Source of the DNA: JANWXR01 sp964608265
GTDB lineage: Bacteria; Chloroflexota; Anaerolineae; Anaerolineales; UBA6663
DNA length: 64,000 bases
Reading direction: 5' to 3'
Assembly (NCBI GenBank): GCA_964608265.1
Contig: CAZSNP010000001.1
Location: 1-64,000, forward strand
Made by a program: the position numbers and the translations under genes. Below the pieces are notes generated by a model. That model saw nothing but the letters and a program-made list of their open reading frames with translations, was not told the origin of the DNA and did not search any database. Position 1 is the stretch's first letter. Every line of letters begins with the position of its first letter. Shown piece by piece: positions 1 through 6,953 of this stretch.

Positions 1-206
1 TGCTTAACATCTTCAAAGCGAAGGCCACAACACAAAAACGTATCTGCGCCATCTGCGGCGATGAAATCCCGGAAGGCAAAGGCGTCCAGAGAGACAAGCA
101 GTGGTTCTGCTCGCCCTGGCACGCCCAGCAGTGCCGGCCCAGGCCGCCCTGGTGGAAACGGCTTTTTAGCAGCGGCGATGTGAGCTCCGGCGGCGGTTGC
201 TGCTGA
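1..206 (+). CDS. Small Cys/His-rich putative zinc-binding protein (5' end just outside window)
   Basis: The open frame starts with TG CTT AAC, so an ATG whose A lies one base before the window would give MLNIFKAK. About 67 residues are visible. A CAIC pair near residue 15 and a later cluster of Cys, His and Cys (FCSPWHAQQC) look like a treble-clef or TRASH-like zinc or metal site. The protein ends in GGGCC, a Cys pair often seen in thiophilic-metal proteins. It heads a run of thiol and metal genes and is followed two bases later by a membrane micro-ORF. I do not recognise a named family. A metal-binding role is inferred from the cysteines and the neighbours. Confidence 0.55.
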   Translation, partial: LNIFKAKATTQKRICAICGDEIPEGKGVQRDKQWFCSPWHAQQCRPRPPWWKRLFSSGDVSSGGGCC

Positions 207-208
207 CC

Positions 209-328
209 TTGGAAGTCGTGCTGCTCATCATCGCCGTGGCCGTTTGTTGCCTGTTACCCCTCATCTTTTTTGTCGGCCAGGACGAGCGCAAGCCGCCCCA
301 CGACCAATCCAGAGGAGGAGATAAATGA
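209..328 (+). CDS. 39-aa single-TM peptide with a CC-x-x-P motif
   Basis: The frame begins at TTG 209 (alternatives GTG 215 or 218) and ends at TGA 326-328, which overlaps the ATG of the next gene, so the two may be translationally coupled. The peptide is one hydrophobic helix containing AVCCLLPLIFF, then a charged tail. A vicinal Cys pair inside a helix followed by Pro resembles the mercury-binding helix of MerT and MerF, but the peptide is much shorter than either. It could be a small metal-relay peptide or an untranslated spacer. Its position between two cysteine-rich genes and the tight overlap favour a real gene. Confidence 0.4.
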   Translation: MEVVLLIIAVAVCCLLPLIFFVGQDERKPPHDQSRGGDK

Positions 329-1014
329 AACAACTGGCGCTTCTTGTAACGTTGGCGCTGCTCGCCGCCGCGTGCGGCCTGGCGGCCCTCACGCCGACGG
401 CGTTGCCCACCGTGCCCTTCACGCCGACCACACTGCCGCCCACAGCGCTCCCGCCAACCCCTACTCCTCCACCTCCTGAGCCGACCATCGTTCTAACGCC
501 AGTCCCCTCCATTCAGAGCCTGTTGCCAACCGTTGGGCCGAACGTGCTGGCATCCGTGACCACGTTCGCCGACCTCCCCGGCAACGTGGCGACGGGCGCA
601 CCCGCGCCCGACTTCACCGCGCGCCTTCCGGGCGGCGACACGTTCACGCTCTCCAAGCAGCGCGGCTCATCGGTGCTTTTGTTCCCGACCATCGTCGGCT
701 GTGGTGATTGCATTTTCAGCCTGCAGGAGATGACCGGCGCTTACCCCGACTACCGCGGGCGCGGCCTGAAAGTCGTCATCCTCAACCTGTACCCGGAAGA
801 CACGCCGGAGACCTGGCAGCCGTTCGCGGATTATTTCGCCGAGCCGGAGTTTATCTGGGGCGTGGTGAGTTCAACAGGTTTTGTGGTGGATTACAACCTG
901 ATTTCTTCCGGCACCACCCTGTTGGTTGATCCGGAGGGCAACCTGGTGTTTCGGAGCGATTACCCGCTGGTCGCCGACGGTTTTCGGCAGTTGTTCGAAC
1001 TGGCTGCACGGTGA
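325..1014 (+). CDS. Thioredoxin-like (AhpC/TSA/TlpA fold) lipoprotein
   Basis: This 229-aa protein has a lipoprotein signal (LLAAAC, lipid Cys17), a Pro/Thr linker to about residue 60 and a redoxin domain from about residue 88. The active-site motif is CGDC (Cys126 and Cys129). A strong GGAGGAG lies 8 bases before the ATG. It should sit on the outer face of the membrane and exchange disulfides, probably receiving electrons from the CcdA homologue two genes downstream. The next gene is a paralogue with CVSC. The substrate is unknown; the mercury context suggests keeping metal-binding cysteines reduced. Confidence 0.85.
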   Translation: MKQLALLVTLALLAAACGLAALTPTALPTVPFTPTTLPPTALPPTPTPPPPEPTIVLTPVPSIQSLLPTVGPNVLASVTTFADLPGNVATGAPAPDFTARLPGGDTFTLSKQRGSSVLLFPTIVGCGDCIFSLQEMTGAYPDYRGRGLKVVILNLYPEDTPETWQPFADYFAEPEFIWGVVSSTGFVVDYNLISSGTTLLVDPEGNLVFRSDYPLVADGFRQLFELAAR

Positions 1015-1035
1015 AAAGCAAGGAGTGAAGTCTTC

Positions 1036-1731
1036 GTGAGCGCCTCCAAGCGTCGCAAGTCCGTCTCCCGCCATAGCGCGGTTGCGGCCCGACCCGTTGG
1101 GTCGGATGTGAACCGGGTCGCGTCTATCTTCATCGCGGCATCTGTGATCATTCTCGCCGGAGCGATTGCCCTGGCGATGTGGCAGGCGCGCACTGCCGCG
1201 CCCGCGCCGCCTGCCATCGCAACCAACGCACCCGTCGTCGGCCAGAGTGAGGCCAACTTTGCGGATGTCAAGCCTGTCGCGCTGGCCGACATCTCCGGCA
1301 ACATCGCCGGCGGTCAGCCCGCGCCGGACTTCACCGTGCGCACGATGGGCGGAGGTCAATTCGCGCTGGCCGAACACCGCGATCAGCCGACGATGATCTT
1401 GTTCATGGCCTCATGGTGTGTCTCGTGCATCTATGAAGCCCAAAACCTGGCCGAAGTGCATGCTCGATACAAAGAGCGCGGCCTGAACATCATCGCCCTG
1501 GACGTCCAGGACGGCGACACCGACGCCGACTTGCAAGCCTTCCGTGAGTCGGCCGGCAACCCGGACTACGTGTGGGCCTTCGACGACAGCTATGCCGTAA
1601 CCCAGGCCTACAACGTGCGCACGCTCGACACGACGGTGCTGATTGACCAGGCCGGGAACGTCGTCTACTACGATCAGCGCCCCACGCCGCTGGAGCCGCT
1701 CCTGCAAGCGGCGATGGCGGTGCTGCCCTGA
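1036..1731 (+). CDS. Membrane-anchored TlpA/ResA-like thioredoxin
   Basis: The 231-aa protein starts at GTG 1036, with an AAGGAG stretch about 10 bases upstream. A basic N-terminus is followed by one TM helix (about residues 28-50), an Ala/Pro linker, then the sequence APDF typical of redoxins at about 96. The thioredoxin motif is WCVSC (Cys128, Cys131). It is a sibling of the preceding lipoprotein and precedes a ccdA gene, so CcdA, TlpA and the lipoprotein probably form an extracytoplasmic thiol-reducing chain. The target protein cannot be told from sequence. Confidence 0.85.
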   Translation: MSASKRRKSVSRHSAVAARPVGSDVNRVASIFIAASVIILAGAIALAMWQARTAAPAPPAIATNAPVVGQSEANFADVKPVALADISGNIAGGQPAPDFTVRTMGGGQFALAEHRDQPTMILFMASWCVSCIYEAQNLAEVHARYKERGLNIIALDVQDGDTDADLQAFRESAGNPDYVWAFDDSYAVTQAYNVRTLDTTVLIDQAGNVVYYDQRPTPLEPLLQAAMAVLP

Positions 1732-1752
1732 CACAACACTGGAGACTGATTC

Positions 1753-2457
1753 GTGATTGAACTCCCTCTCGCCTTTGCCTTCACCGCGGGCCTCTTCGCC
1801 ACCGTCAACCCGTGTGGCTGGGCCATGTTGCCCTCCTTTGTTTCATACTATCTTGGCTCACGTGAGGAAGGCTACGAACAGAGGCCGCTCGCCAACCGCG
1901 CCGCCGAAGGCGTCTATCTTGGCCTGCTGGTTACTGCCGGCTTCCTGACCGTGTTCGGTACCGCGGGCATCGTCATCTCCGCCGGGCTGCGCGTCGTCGT
2001 AAAGTACATGCCCTTTGCCGCGCTGGCGGTGGGGATTGCGCTGGTGCTGCTCGGCTTGTGGCTGTTGGCCGGAAGGTCCCTGCCGTTTTCCCTGCCCGTC
2101 CCGCAAATGGAAGTTCGCGCCCGCAACCCTAAATCTGTGTTTCTCTTCGGGATGGCCTATGCCTTCGCCTCGCTCAGTTGCACGCTGCCGGTGTTCCTGG
2201 CCGTCGTCGGCGCGAGCCTGGCGACGACGGGCTTCGCCGGGAGCGCGGCGATGTTCTTCAGTTACGCCGCCGGGATGGCGACGGTGCTGATGAGCGTGGC
2301 GCTCGGCGCGGCGCTGCTGAAAGGCGCGGTGGCGCAGTGGTTCCGCAAACTCTTGCCTTACGTGCACCGCCTGGGCGCCGGCCTGCTGGTGCTCGCCGGG
2401 CTGTATTTGATCTGGTACCAGGGACGTTATCTGCCGCTTGTCTTCGCCGGATTCTGA
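1753..2457 (+). CDS. CcdA/DsbD-type transmembrane thiol-disulfide transporter
   Basis: This 234-aa polytopic protein (about six TM segments) carries the two family cysteine motifs: NPCG at residues 19-22 and SCTLP around residue 142. CcdA-family proteins pass electrons from cytoplasmic thioredoxin across the membrane to extracytoplasmic thioredoxin-like proteins, here presumably the two encoded just upstream. The start is GTG 1753, preceded by GGAG. A GGAGGAG site for the next gene follows within 20 bases, so this is one operon. Confidence 0.85.
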   Translation: MIELPLAFAFTAGLFATVNPCGWAMLPSFVSYYLGSREEGYEQRPLANRAAEGVYLGLLVTAGFLTVFGTAGIVISAGLRVVVKYMPFAALAVGIALVLLGLWLLAGRSLPFSLPVPQMEVRARNPKSVFLFGMAYAFASLSCTLPVFLAVVGASLATTGFAGSAAMFFSYAAGMATVLMSVALGAALLKGAVAQWFRKLLPYVHRLGAGLLVLAGLYLIWYQGRYLPLVFAGF

Positions 2458-2474
2458 TTTTGGAGGAGTCACCC

Positions 2475-3005
2475 ATGTTGAAAATCTGGCACACCCTCAA
2501 GGGCTATATCGCAGGTGTAGTGGCGTTCATTTTCTGTCCCTGCCACCTGCCGATCACCCTGCCGCTGCTGATTGCCCTCACCGCCGGGACGGCCTTTAGC
2601 GCGTGGCTGGCCCAAAACACAATCCTCGTCGGCGCGATCTCGACCGTCCTCTTCGTCGGTGGGCTGGCGCTGGCGTTCAAGTGGACGGGCGAGGCCGGGC
2701 CGCCGCTCCCCGACCTTTACGCGGGAGTTCCCAAAGTCACGCTGGTCACCTCACCGGCCTGCGGGGCGGCGTGCGAAGATGGCAAGGCGGTGTGGCGCGC
2801 GGCGCAGGCGCAGGCGAACTTCAAGCTGGAAGAGGTGGATCTCGTCTCGCCGCGCGGGCGCGACCTGGCGGCCAGGCACAACATCTTCACCACGCCCGCC
2901 GCCGTCGTCAACGACAGTTTGGTGTTGCGCGGCGTACCCTCTCTGGAGCATGCCCTAAAAGTCATTCAACCCATCACGGCGGTGCAGGACACTGACCAAA
3001 ACTGA
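2475..3005 (+). CDS. MerT-like membrane transporter fused to a thioredoxin/glutaredoxin-like domain
   Basis: The 176-aa protein has two TM segments (about residues 10-45 and 48-70). The first contains CPCH (Cys21, Cys23, His24), comparable to Cys motifs in the membrane helices of mercuric transporters. Residues about 87-165 look like a thioredoxin-fold domain with CxxxC (Cys96, Cys100) and a TTPA stretch resembling the cis-proline loop. A likely role is to pick up Hg(II) or another soft metal and pass it inward, or to relay electrons. The start is ATG 2475 behind GGAGGAG. Longer upstream starts overlap ccdA and lack a ribosome site. The mercury role is inferred from the motif and the merB and flavoprotein genes nearby. 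Confidence 0.65.
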   Translation: MLKIWHTLKGYIAGVVAFIFCPCHLPITLPLLIALTAGTAFSAWLAQNTILVGAISTVLFVGGLALAFKWTGEAGPPLPDLYAGVPKVTLVTSPACGAACEDGKAVWRAAQAQANFKLEEVDLVSPRGRDLAARHNIFTTPAAVVNDSLVLRGVPSLEHALKVIQPITAVQDTDQN

Positions 3006-3029
3006 CAATCCAGCCGCTGTATCCGTTCT

Positions 3030-3061
3030 CCGACCGCCTGTGGGTCTGGTCGGTGTACAAT
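3030..3061 (+). promoter_or_regulatory. Candidate operator and -10 box upstream of csoR
   Basis: An inverted repeat CCGACC/GGTCGG (3030-3035 and 3048-3053) abuts a -10-like TACAAT (3056-3061), 34 bases before the csoR start. No convincing -35 is seen. CsoR-family repressors often bind GC-rich dyads over their own promoter, so autoregulation is plausible but not shown. Confidence 0.3.
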
Positions 3062-3094
3062 CCGTAAATCAACTCAGAAAAGGAGAAGGATGCC

Positions 3095-3400
3095 ATGCCC
3101 AAAACCAAAGTCGTCTCCCAGACTTACCTCGACCCCGAACTGGTCGAGAACCTGCAAACCCGCCTGAACCGCATCGAGGGCCACGTGCGCGGCGTCAAGC
3201 GCATGCTGGAAGACAAAGAGGACTGTGAGAGCATCCTTGTCCAGACGTCGGCCATCAAGGCCGCGCTGAACCAGGTGATTATCAAGCTGCTCGAAGGCCA
3301 CATGGAGACCTGCGTGACCGATTGCGTGAAAGCCGGCGACACCGACGAAGCCCTTGAGCGGCTAAAGGGCGCAATGTCGTTGGTGCTCAAGAATGCTTGA
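3095..3400 (+). CDS. csoR: CsoR/RcnR-family metal-sensing transcriptional repressor
   Basis: The 101-aa all-helical protein begins MPKTKVVSQT and carries the family signature NRIEGHVRGVKRMLE. The CsoR-type metal ligands Cys44, His69 and Cys73 are all present (DCESI and EGHMETC), with an extra Cys77. CsoR proteins release DNA when Cu(I) or another soft metal fills the Cys-His-Cys site. A strong AAAAGGAGAAGG lies before the ATG. The gene sits between the thiol/MerT-like operon and a MerR gene, so it probably controls one or both. Copper is the usual ligand, but the ligand here could be mercury or a thiol modification. Confidence 0.85.
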   Translation: MPKTKVVSQTYLDPELVENLQTRLNRIEGHVRGVKRMLEDKEDCESILVQTSAIKAALNQVIIKLLEGHMETCVTDCVKAGDTDEALERLKGAMSLVLKNA

Positions 3401-3408
3401 GGGGCTAG

Positions 3409-3855
3409 GTGGAATTGTTGACGCCGAAACCCATAACCATCGGCCAGCTCGCTCGGCGAACGGGCGTGCCGATCAAAGCCCTGCGCGAATATGAGGGCCT
3501 CGGCCTGCTCTACACCCTGGGGCGCAGCGAGGGCAACTATCGCCTCTTCAATGAAGACGCCCTGTGGTGTGTGCAAGTTATTCGCACCCTGCGCTCGCTT
3601 GGGTTGACTCTGAAGGAGATTCAGGACATCAGCGCCTTCTATCGCCAGCGCCCCGGCGAACCAGTCGGCCCGCATTTGGCGGAAAGGCTCGATCAGGCGC
3701 TGGGCCGCATCGAGGCGCGCATGTCCGACCTGGAGGCAGTTCGTCAGCGTATTCTGGACTTCAAAGCGACTCACACGGCGGCCCTGTCCGGACAGACAGA
3801 ATTGGCCCTGTATGCGTCCAACCCGCGCCGCCTGGCCGTCAAATCTGCCTCTTGA
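3409..3855 (+). CDS. MerR-family transcriptional activator, divergent in its metal site
   Basis: This 148-aa protein has the MerR winged-helix domain at the N-terminus (TIGQLARRTGVPIKALREYE, then GNYRLF) and a dimerisation helix (residues about 80-120). It starts at GTG 3409, eight bases after csoR. Classical MerR binds Hg(II) through three cysteines in the dimer helix and C-terminal loop. Here the only cysteine is in the DNA-binding domain (LWC), so Hg sensing by the usual geometry is not possible. Its stop codon overlaps the -35 box of the promoter serving merB, the usual place for a MerR target. It may sense another signal or act together with CsoR. Confidence 0.8.
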   Translation: MELLTPKPITIGQLARRTGVPIKALREYEGLGLLYTLGRSEGNYRLFNEDALWCVQVIRTLRSLGLTLKEIQDISAFYRQRPGEPVGPHLAERLDQALGRIEARMSDLEAVRQRILDFKATHTAALSGQTELALYASNPRRLAVKSAS

Positions 3856-3883
3856 CTCTCCCTGTGGGGTGAGAGTGTATAGT
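3852..3883 (+). promoter_or_regulatory. MerR-type promoter for merB
   Basis: The -35 TTGACT (3852-3857) and -10 TATAGT (3878-3883) are separated by 20 bases, longer than the 17 of ordinary promoters and typical of MerR-activated ones. The spacer carries a dyad with arms ACTCTC and GAGAGT (3855-3860 and 3871-3876). The -35 includes the stop codon of the upstream merR. Confidence 0.8.
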
Positions 3884-3914
3884 GCCTTCAATCAATCTGA
3901 GATGGAGACAAAAA

Positions 3915-5081
3915 ATGAACACACTGTATCCTGTCCTTACCCCGCGCCTTGAGCGCTTGTTTGACGCCGATCTGCGGTATCAACCCGGCATGGAGGTCGT
4001 CGTGCCCGCCGAGGGCCGGGAGGGCGAACTCATTGGAAGCGGCGACGGCGCGATCACAGGCGAGAAGCTGCGCGGCAAAATTCGCTGGTCCATGTTCTCC
4101 GCCGACTGCGCCTATTTACTGGTCAAGGCCGGCATCACACCATCATCCGGCCAGCATCTATGCACGACCAACCCGGGCGGGGTGATCGAGACGGACGATG
4201 GCGCTAGGATCTGGTTCGACGCCAGGGGTTACGGCCTTCGGGGATATGATGCCTCTCGTCCGCACTTGTGGCGCCTGACCATGGCCCTGCAATTTTCAAC
4301 GACGGATGAGCGATACCGCTGGTTCAACACGACCCTCGGCGTGTGGGAGGGCGAATTCGACGAGAATACTGCACAGGCGCACTACCGGGCTTATGCCCAG
4401 GTAACGCCCAACCGGATTGAAGAACTGGCAGAGATATTAGAGAGCAGCCTCAACACAGGCATTACCCCAGAGGGCCTGGCCCTGTTCCGACACCTGATTC
4501 TGCTCCTGGCGGAGGGCCAGCCCATATCCCCCGAGCGCATCGTGGGCGTGCTTGGCCGCCCGCGCGAAGAGATGCTGCCCGCCCTCCGCCAACTGCCGAG
4601 CCTGGAATGGGACGAAGCTGGCAACATCGTCGGCGCCGGCCTGACCCTGCGCCCAACACCCCACCGTTTCGAGATGAATGGCCGCACCCTGTTCACGTGG
4701 TGCGCGCTGGATGCGCTTATGTTTCCGGGGATGATTGGGAAAACGGTTCAGGTCGAGTCGCCGTGCGCCGCTACCGGCACGCCCGTGCGAGTGACGGTGA
4801 CACCGCAGGGGGTAGAGCGCGTCGAGCCATCTGGGGCCGTCGTCTCGCTGGTGGCCCCGGAAGCCTCGCCCGATGTGCGGCGTGTTTTCTGCGACTACGT
4901 GAACTTCTTTAGCTCGCCTGAAGCGGCTGCCGAATGGCTGGCTGCGCATCCTGGGGCGACGACGCTGCCGATCGCCGAGGCTTACGAGCTGGGCCGTCGC
5001 CTGGCCAATTCCACTTTCCAGGCAGAGGCAGAGTCAAGCCGCGCTCCTGAGGCTGCCGCCCTGGCCTCATGCGGGTGTTGA
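3915..5081 (+). CDS. merB: Organomercurial lyase (MerB) fused to an N-terminal DUF3237-like domain
   Basis: The start chosen is ATG 3915, six bases after GGAGA; an upstream ATG at 3882 lies inside the -10 box. The protein is 388 aa, nearly twice a classical MerB. Residues about 170-365 are MerB: TWCALDALMFPG gives Cys263 and Asp266 (Cys96 and Asp99 of the plasmid R831b enzyme), VFCDYVNFF gives Cys326 (Cys159), and Cys284 matches the structural Cys117. MerB cleaves C-Hg bonds and releases Hg(II). Residues about 1-160 contain the pattern GxGDGxxxGxxLxGxxRW, ETDDGARIWF and DERYRWFNTTLGVWEGE, which I read as a DUF3237-like barrel. The tail ends in SCGC, a possible hand-off site for Hg(II). Confidence 0.85.
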   Translation: MNTLYPVLTPRLERLFDADLRYQPGMEVVVPAEGREGELIGSGDGAITGEKLRGKIRWSMFSADCAYLLVKAGITPSSGQHLCTTNPGGVIETDDGARIWFDARGYGLRGYDASRPHLWRLTMALQFSTTDERYRWFNTTLGVWEGEFDENTAQAHYRAYAQVTPNRIEELAEILESSLNTGITPEGLALFRHLILLLAEGQPISPERIVGVLGRPREEMLPALRQLPSLEWDEAGNIVGAGLTLRPTPHRFEMNGRTLFTWCALDALMFPGMIGKTVQVESPCAATGTPVRVTVTPQGVERVEPSGAVVSLVAPEASPDVRRVFCDYVNFFSSPEAAAEWLAAHPGATTLPIAEAYELGRRLANSTFQAEAESSRAPEAAALASCGC

Positions 5082-5124
5082 ATCTCTGCGGTCACCCGTG
5101 TGGCGCCTCCAAAAGGAGTGCCAG

Positions 5125-5373
5125 ATGAAACAATCACCCCACAAAAAGCGAGACGCACCGACGACCCGTAAGCCTGCTCGTCAGAAGAAGTGCCCGCACT
5201 GCGCCGAATTGCTCGGCCCCGGAAGCGCTCACATCTGCCCCGTCGGCTGCTGCTACGTGGCGGTGGGCAAAACGTCACTCGAGGTCGTATGCCCGTATTG
5301 CGACAACGCCTTTGAGACGGGCGCGGGACATGTCTGCCTCGAACTCCTCAAACTCACTGACCCGGCGCAGTAG
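5125..5373 (+). CDS. Small zinc-ribbon/Cys-rich protein between merB and the flavoprotein
   Basis: This 82-aa basic protein has three cysteine groups: CPHC (about residue 23), CPVGCC (about 40) and CPYC (about 56), then a single Cys. AAAGGAG lies before ATG 5125; an upstream start at 5098 has no ribosome site. CPxC pairs in this spacing usually hold zinc in a double zinc ribbon. I know no named family. Its position suggests a metal-binding helper of mercury handling, which is inference. Confidence 0.65.
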   Translation: MKQSPHKKRDAPTTRKPARQKKCPHCAELLGPGSAHICPVGCCYVAVGKTSLEVVCPYCDNAFETGAGHVCLELLKLTDPAQ

Positions 5374-5430
5374 CCGATCGCCATCAGCCATCGGCTTGTT
5401 CACCCTCGGACCACCATCGCAGGAGACCTC

Positions 5431-6834
5431 ATGGACAAATTCGACCTCGCCGTCATCGGCGGCGGACAGGGCGGCCTGCCCGCCGCGCACATGGCCGCCA
5501 ACCTGGGCGCGAAGGTCGCGCTGATCGAGATGCGCGAAGTCGGCGGCACTTGAGTCAACGAGGGGTGCATCCCCACCAAGACCTTGTTAAGGTCTGCCGA
5601 AGTCATGCACCTGGTCAAGCACCGCGCTCACGAGTTCGGCGTGCGCGGCGTGAACCCGGACGCAATCACTTTTGACCTGGCTTCCGCCGTCGCTCGCAAA
5701 GATGCCATCGTCAAAGGCATCCTCTCCGGCATCTACGACGCGCTCAAGAAGAACAAGAACATTGCCTTCTTCACCGGCCATGCCGAGTTCAGCTCGCCCG
5801 TGGACATTCGCGTGGATGGACGGCAGATCACCGCCGACAAAACCATCCTGGCTGTCGGGTCGCGCTCGGCGACCGTGGACATTCCTGGCCTGGCCGCAGT
5901 TGGCTTTATCACCAATTATGAAGCGCTCAAGTTGGAGCGAGTGCCCGCCTCGATGATTGTCATCGGCGGCGGCTACATCGGCGTGGAATTCGCGCAGATG
6001 TACGCCCGCTTTGGAACGAAAGTGACGATGCTGGGCCGCGCGCCGCGTGTCATGCCGCACGAGGACGAGGACGTATCGGCAGCCCTGGCGGAGGTGCTGC
6101 GCGCCGAGGGGATTGACCTGCACACGAGCGCGCCGATCTTGCGCGCCGAGCGTGAGGGCCACGAGAAGGTCGTCATCGCGCGGATCGGCGGCGAAGAGCG
6201 GCGCTTCCGGGCCGAGGAAATCCTTTTTGCCGGGGGGCGCGTCTCGCGGGTAGAGGCGCTGGGCCTGGAGCAGGTGGGTGTCGAACTATCATCCCGAGGC
6301 GTGATCCAGGTCGCCGACACTCTGCAAACGGCTGCGCCCAACGTCTGGTCCATCGGCGACGCCAATGGCGGAGCAATGTTCACGCATCGCGCCACCTACG
6401 ATGGGCCGCTCTCCGCGCTCAACGCCGTGCGCGGCTTGAAGAAGAAAGTGGACTATCGCGTCGTGCCGCGCGCCGTGTTCTGCGAACCGGCGGTGGCGAG
6501 CGTGGGCCTGACGGAGCGGGAGGCCCGCGAGGTGGGTTACGAGGTCAAAGTAGGTAAGCACCTGTTGGCGCACACCGGCCGGGCCAAAGCCATCGGCCAG
6601 ACGGAGGGGTTTGTCAAGATCGTCGCCGACGCCAGGACCGATGAACTGTTGGGCGCCCACATCCTCGGCGCGCACGCCGACATCTTGATCCACGAAGTGG
6701 TGGCCGCGATGTACAATCACGGCACGGCAGAGCCGATTGCGAAATCCATTCATATTCACCCGACGTTGAGTGAAGCGGTGAAGAGCGCCGCGAAGGCGAT
6801 GGGGGCCGCGCCCGTCATCAAAACTGGCGAGTAA
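5431..6834 (+). CDS. MerA/lipoamide-dehydrogenase-like FAD disulfide reductase with selenocysteine (TGA) at the first redox Cys
   Basis: ATG 5431 follows AGGAG. Reading TGA 5551-5553 as Sec gives 467 aa. FAD-binding GGGQGG lies near residue 10, then GGT-U-VNEGC, where family members have GGTCVNxGC. U41 therefore replaces the first redox-active cysteine and Cys46 the second. A second dinucleotide motif GGGYIG is at about 178, the FAD motif SIGDANGG at about 308 and HPTLSE at about 443. MerA proper has a Tyr in place of that His and a C-terminal Cys pair; both MerA traits and the N-terminal HMA domain are absent, so this is a MerA-like or lipoamide-dehydrogenase-like enzyme by context. It presumably reduces Hg(II) or a thiol partner with NAD(P)H. 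The alternative is a Cys-to-stop nonsense mutation; the hairpin at 5579-5595 and the selD gene argue against it. Confidence 0.8.
5579..5595 (+). promoter_or_regulatory. Bacterial SECIS-like hairpin downstream of in-frame TGA
   Basis: AGACCTT (5579-5585) and AAGGTCT (5589-5595) form a perfect 7-bp stem with loop GTT. The apical loop starts 32 bases after the TGA, and its first base is G. Published bacterial SECIS criteria are a short stem, a loop of 3-14 bases with G in the first two positions, and 16-37 bases from the UGA; all are met. A second small hairpin (GGGG/CCCC, 5562-5574) sits closer to the codon. Confidence 0.65.
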
Positions 6835-6864
6835 ATTGGCGTTACTCCTTGTGTGCAAACGGGC

Positions 6865-6895
6865 TTGACATTCCAGCGACTGAAAGGTGTATGGT
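6865..6895 (+). promoter_or_regulatory. MerR-type promoter upstream of the second merR-family gene
   Basis: TTGACA (6865-6870) and TATGGT (6890-6895) are 19 bases apart, the spacing of MerR-activated promoters. The spacer contains a partial dyad CCAG-N3-CTG. The expected start of transcription is near 6902, inside the hairpin annotated next. Confidence 0.7.
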
Positions 6896-6896
6896 G

Positions 6897-6936
6897 AACT
6901 CCGGGTGAACGTTTCGCTCACCCGGAGTTTTCTTTT
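6897..6936 (+). terminator. Intrinsic terminator overlapping the start of the next transcript
   Basis: A perfect 12-bp stem (6897-6908 with 6918-6929) and 9-base loop are followed by TTTTCTTTT. It can end transcripts coming from the flavoprotein gene. It starts only two bases after the -10 box of the next promoter, so RNA starting near 6902 would lack part of the 5' arm. Confidence 0.8.
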
Positions 6937-6953
6937 GTCAAAGGAGCGCGGCT

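Noticed and set aside
3882..3914. Upstream ATG for merB
   Set aside because: It lies in the -10 box of the merB promoter, so it would not be transcribed; ATG 3915 has a good ribosome site.
5431..6834. TGA read as tryptophan or general stop-codon reassignment
   Set aside because: TGA ends many ordinary genes here (first merR, purN, purM, abiEi), so it is not a sense codon. The TGA at 5551 also falls at a cysteine position, not a Trp position.
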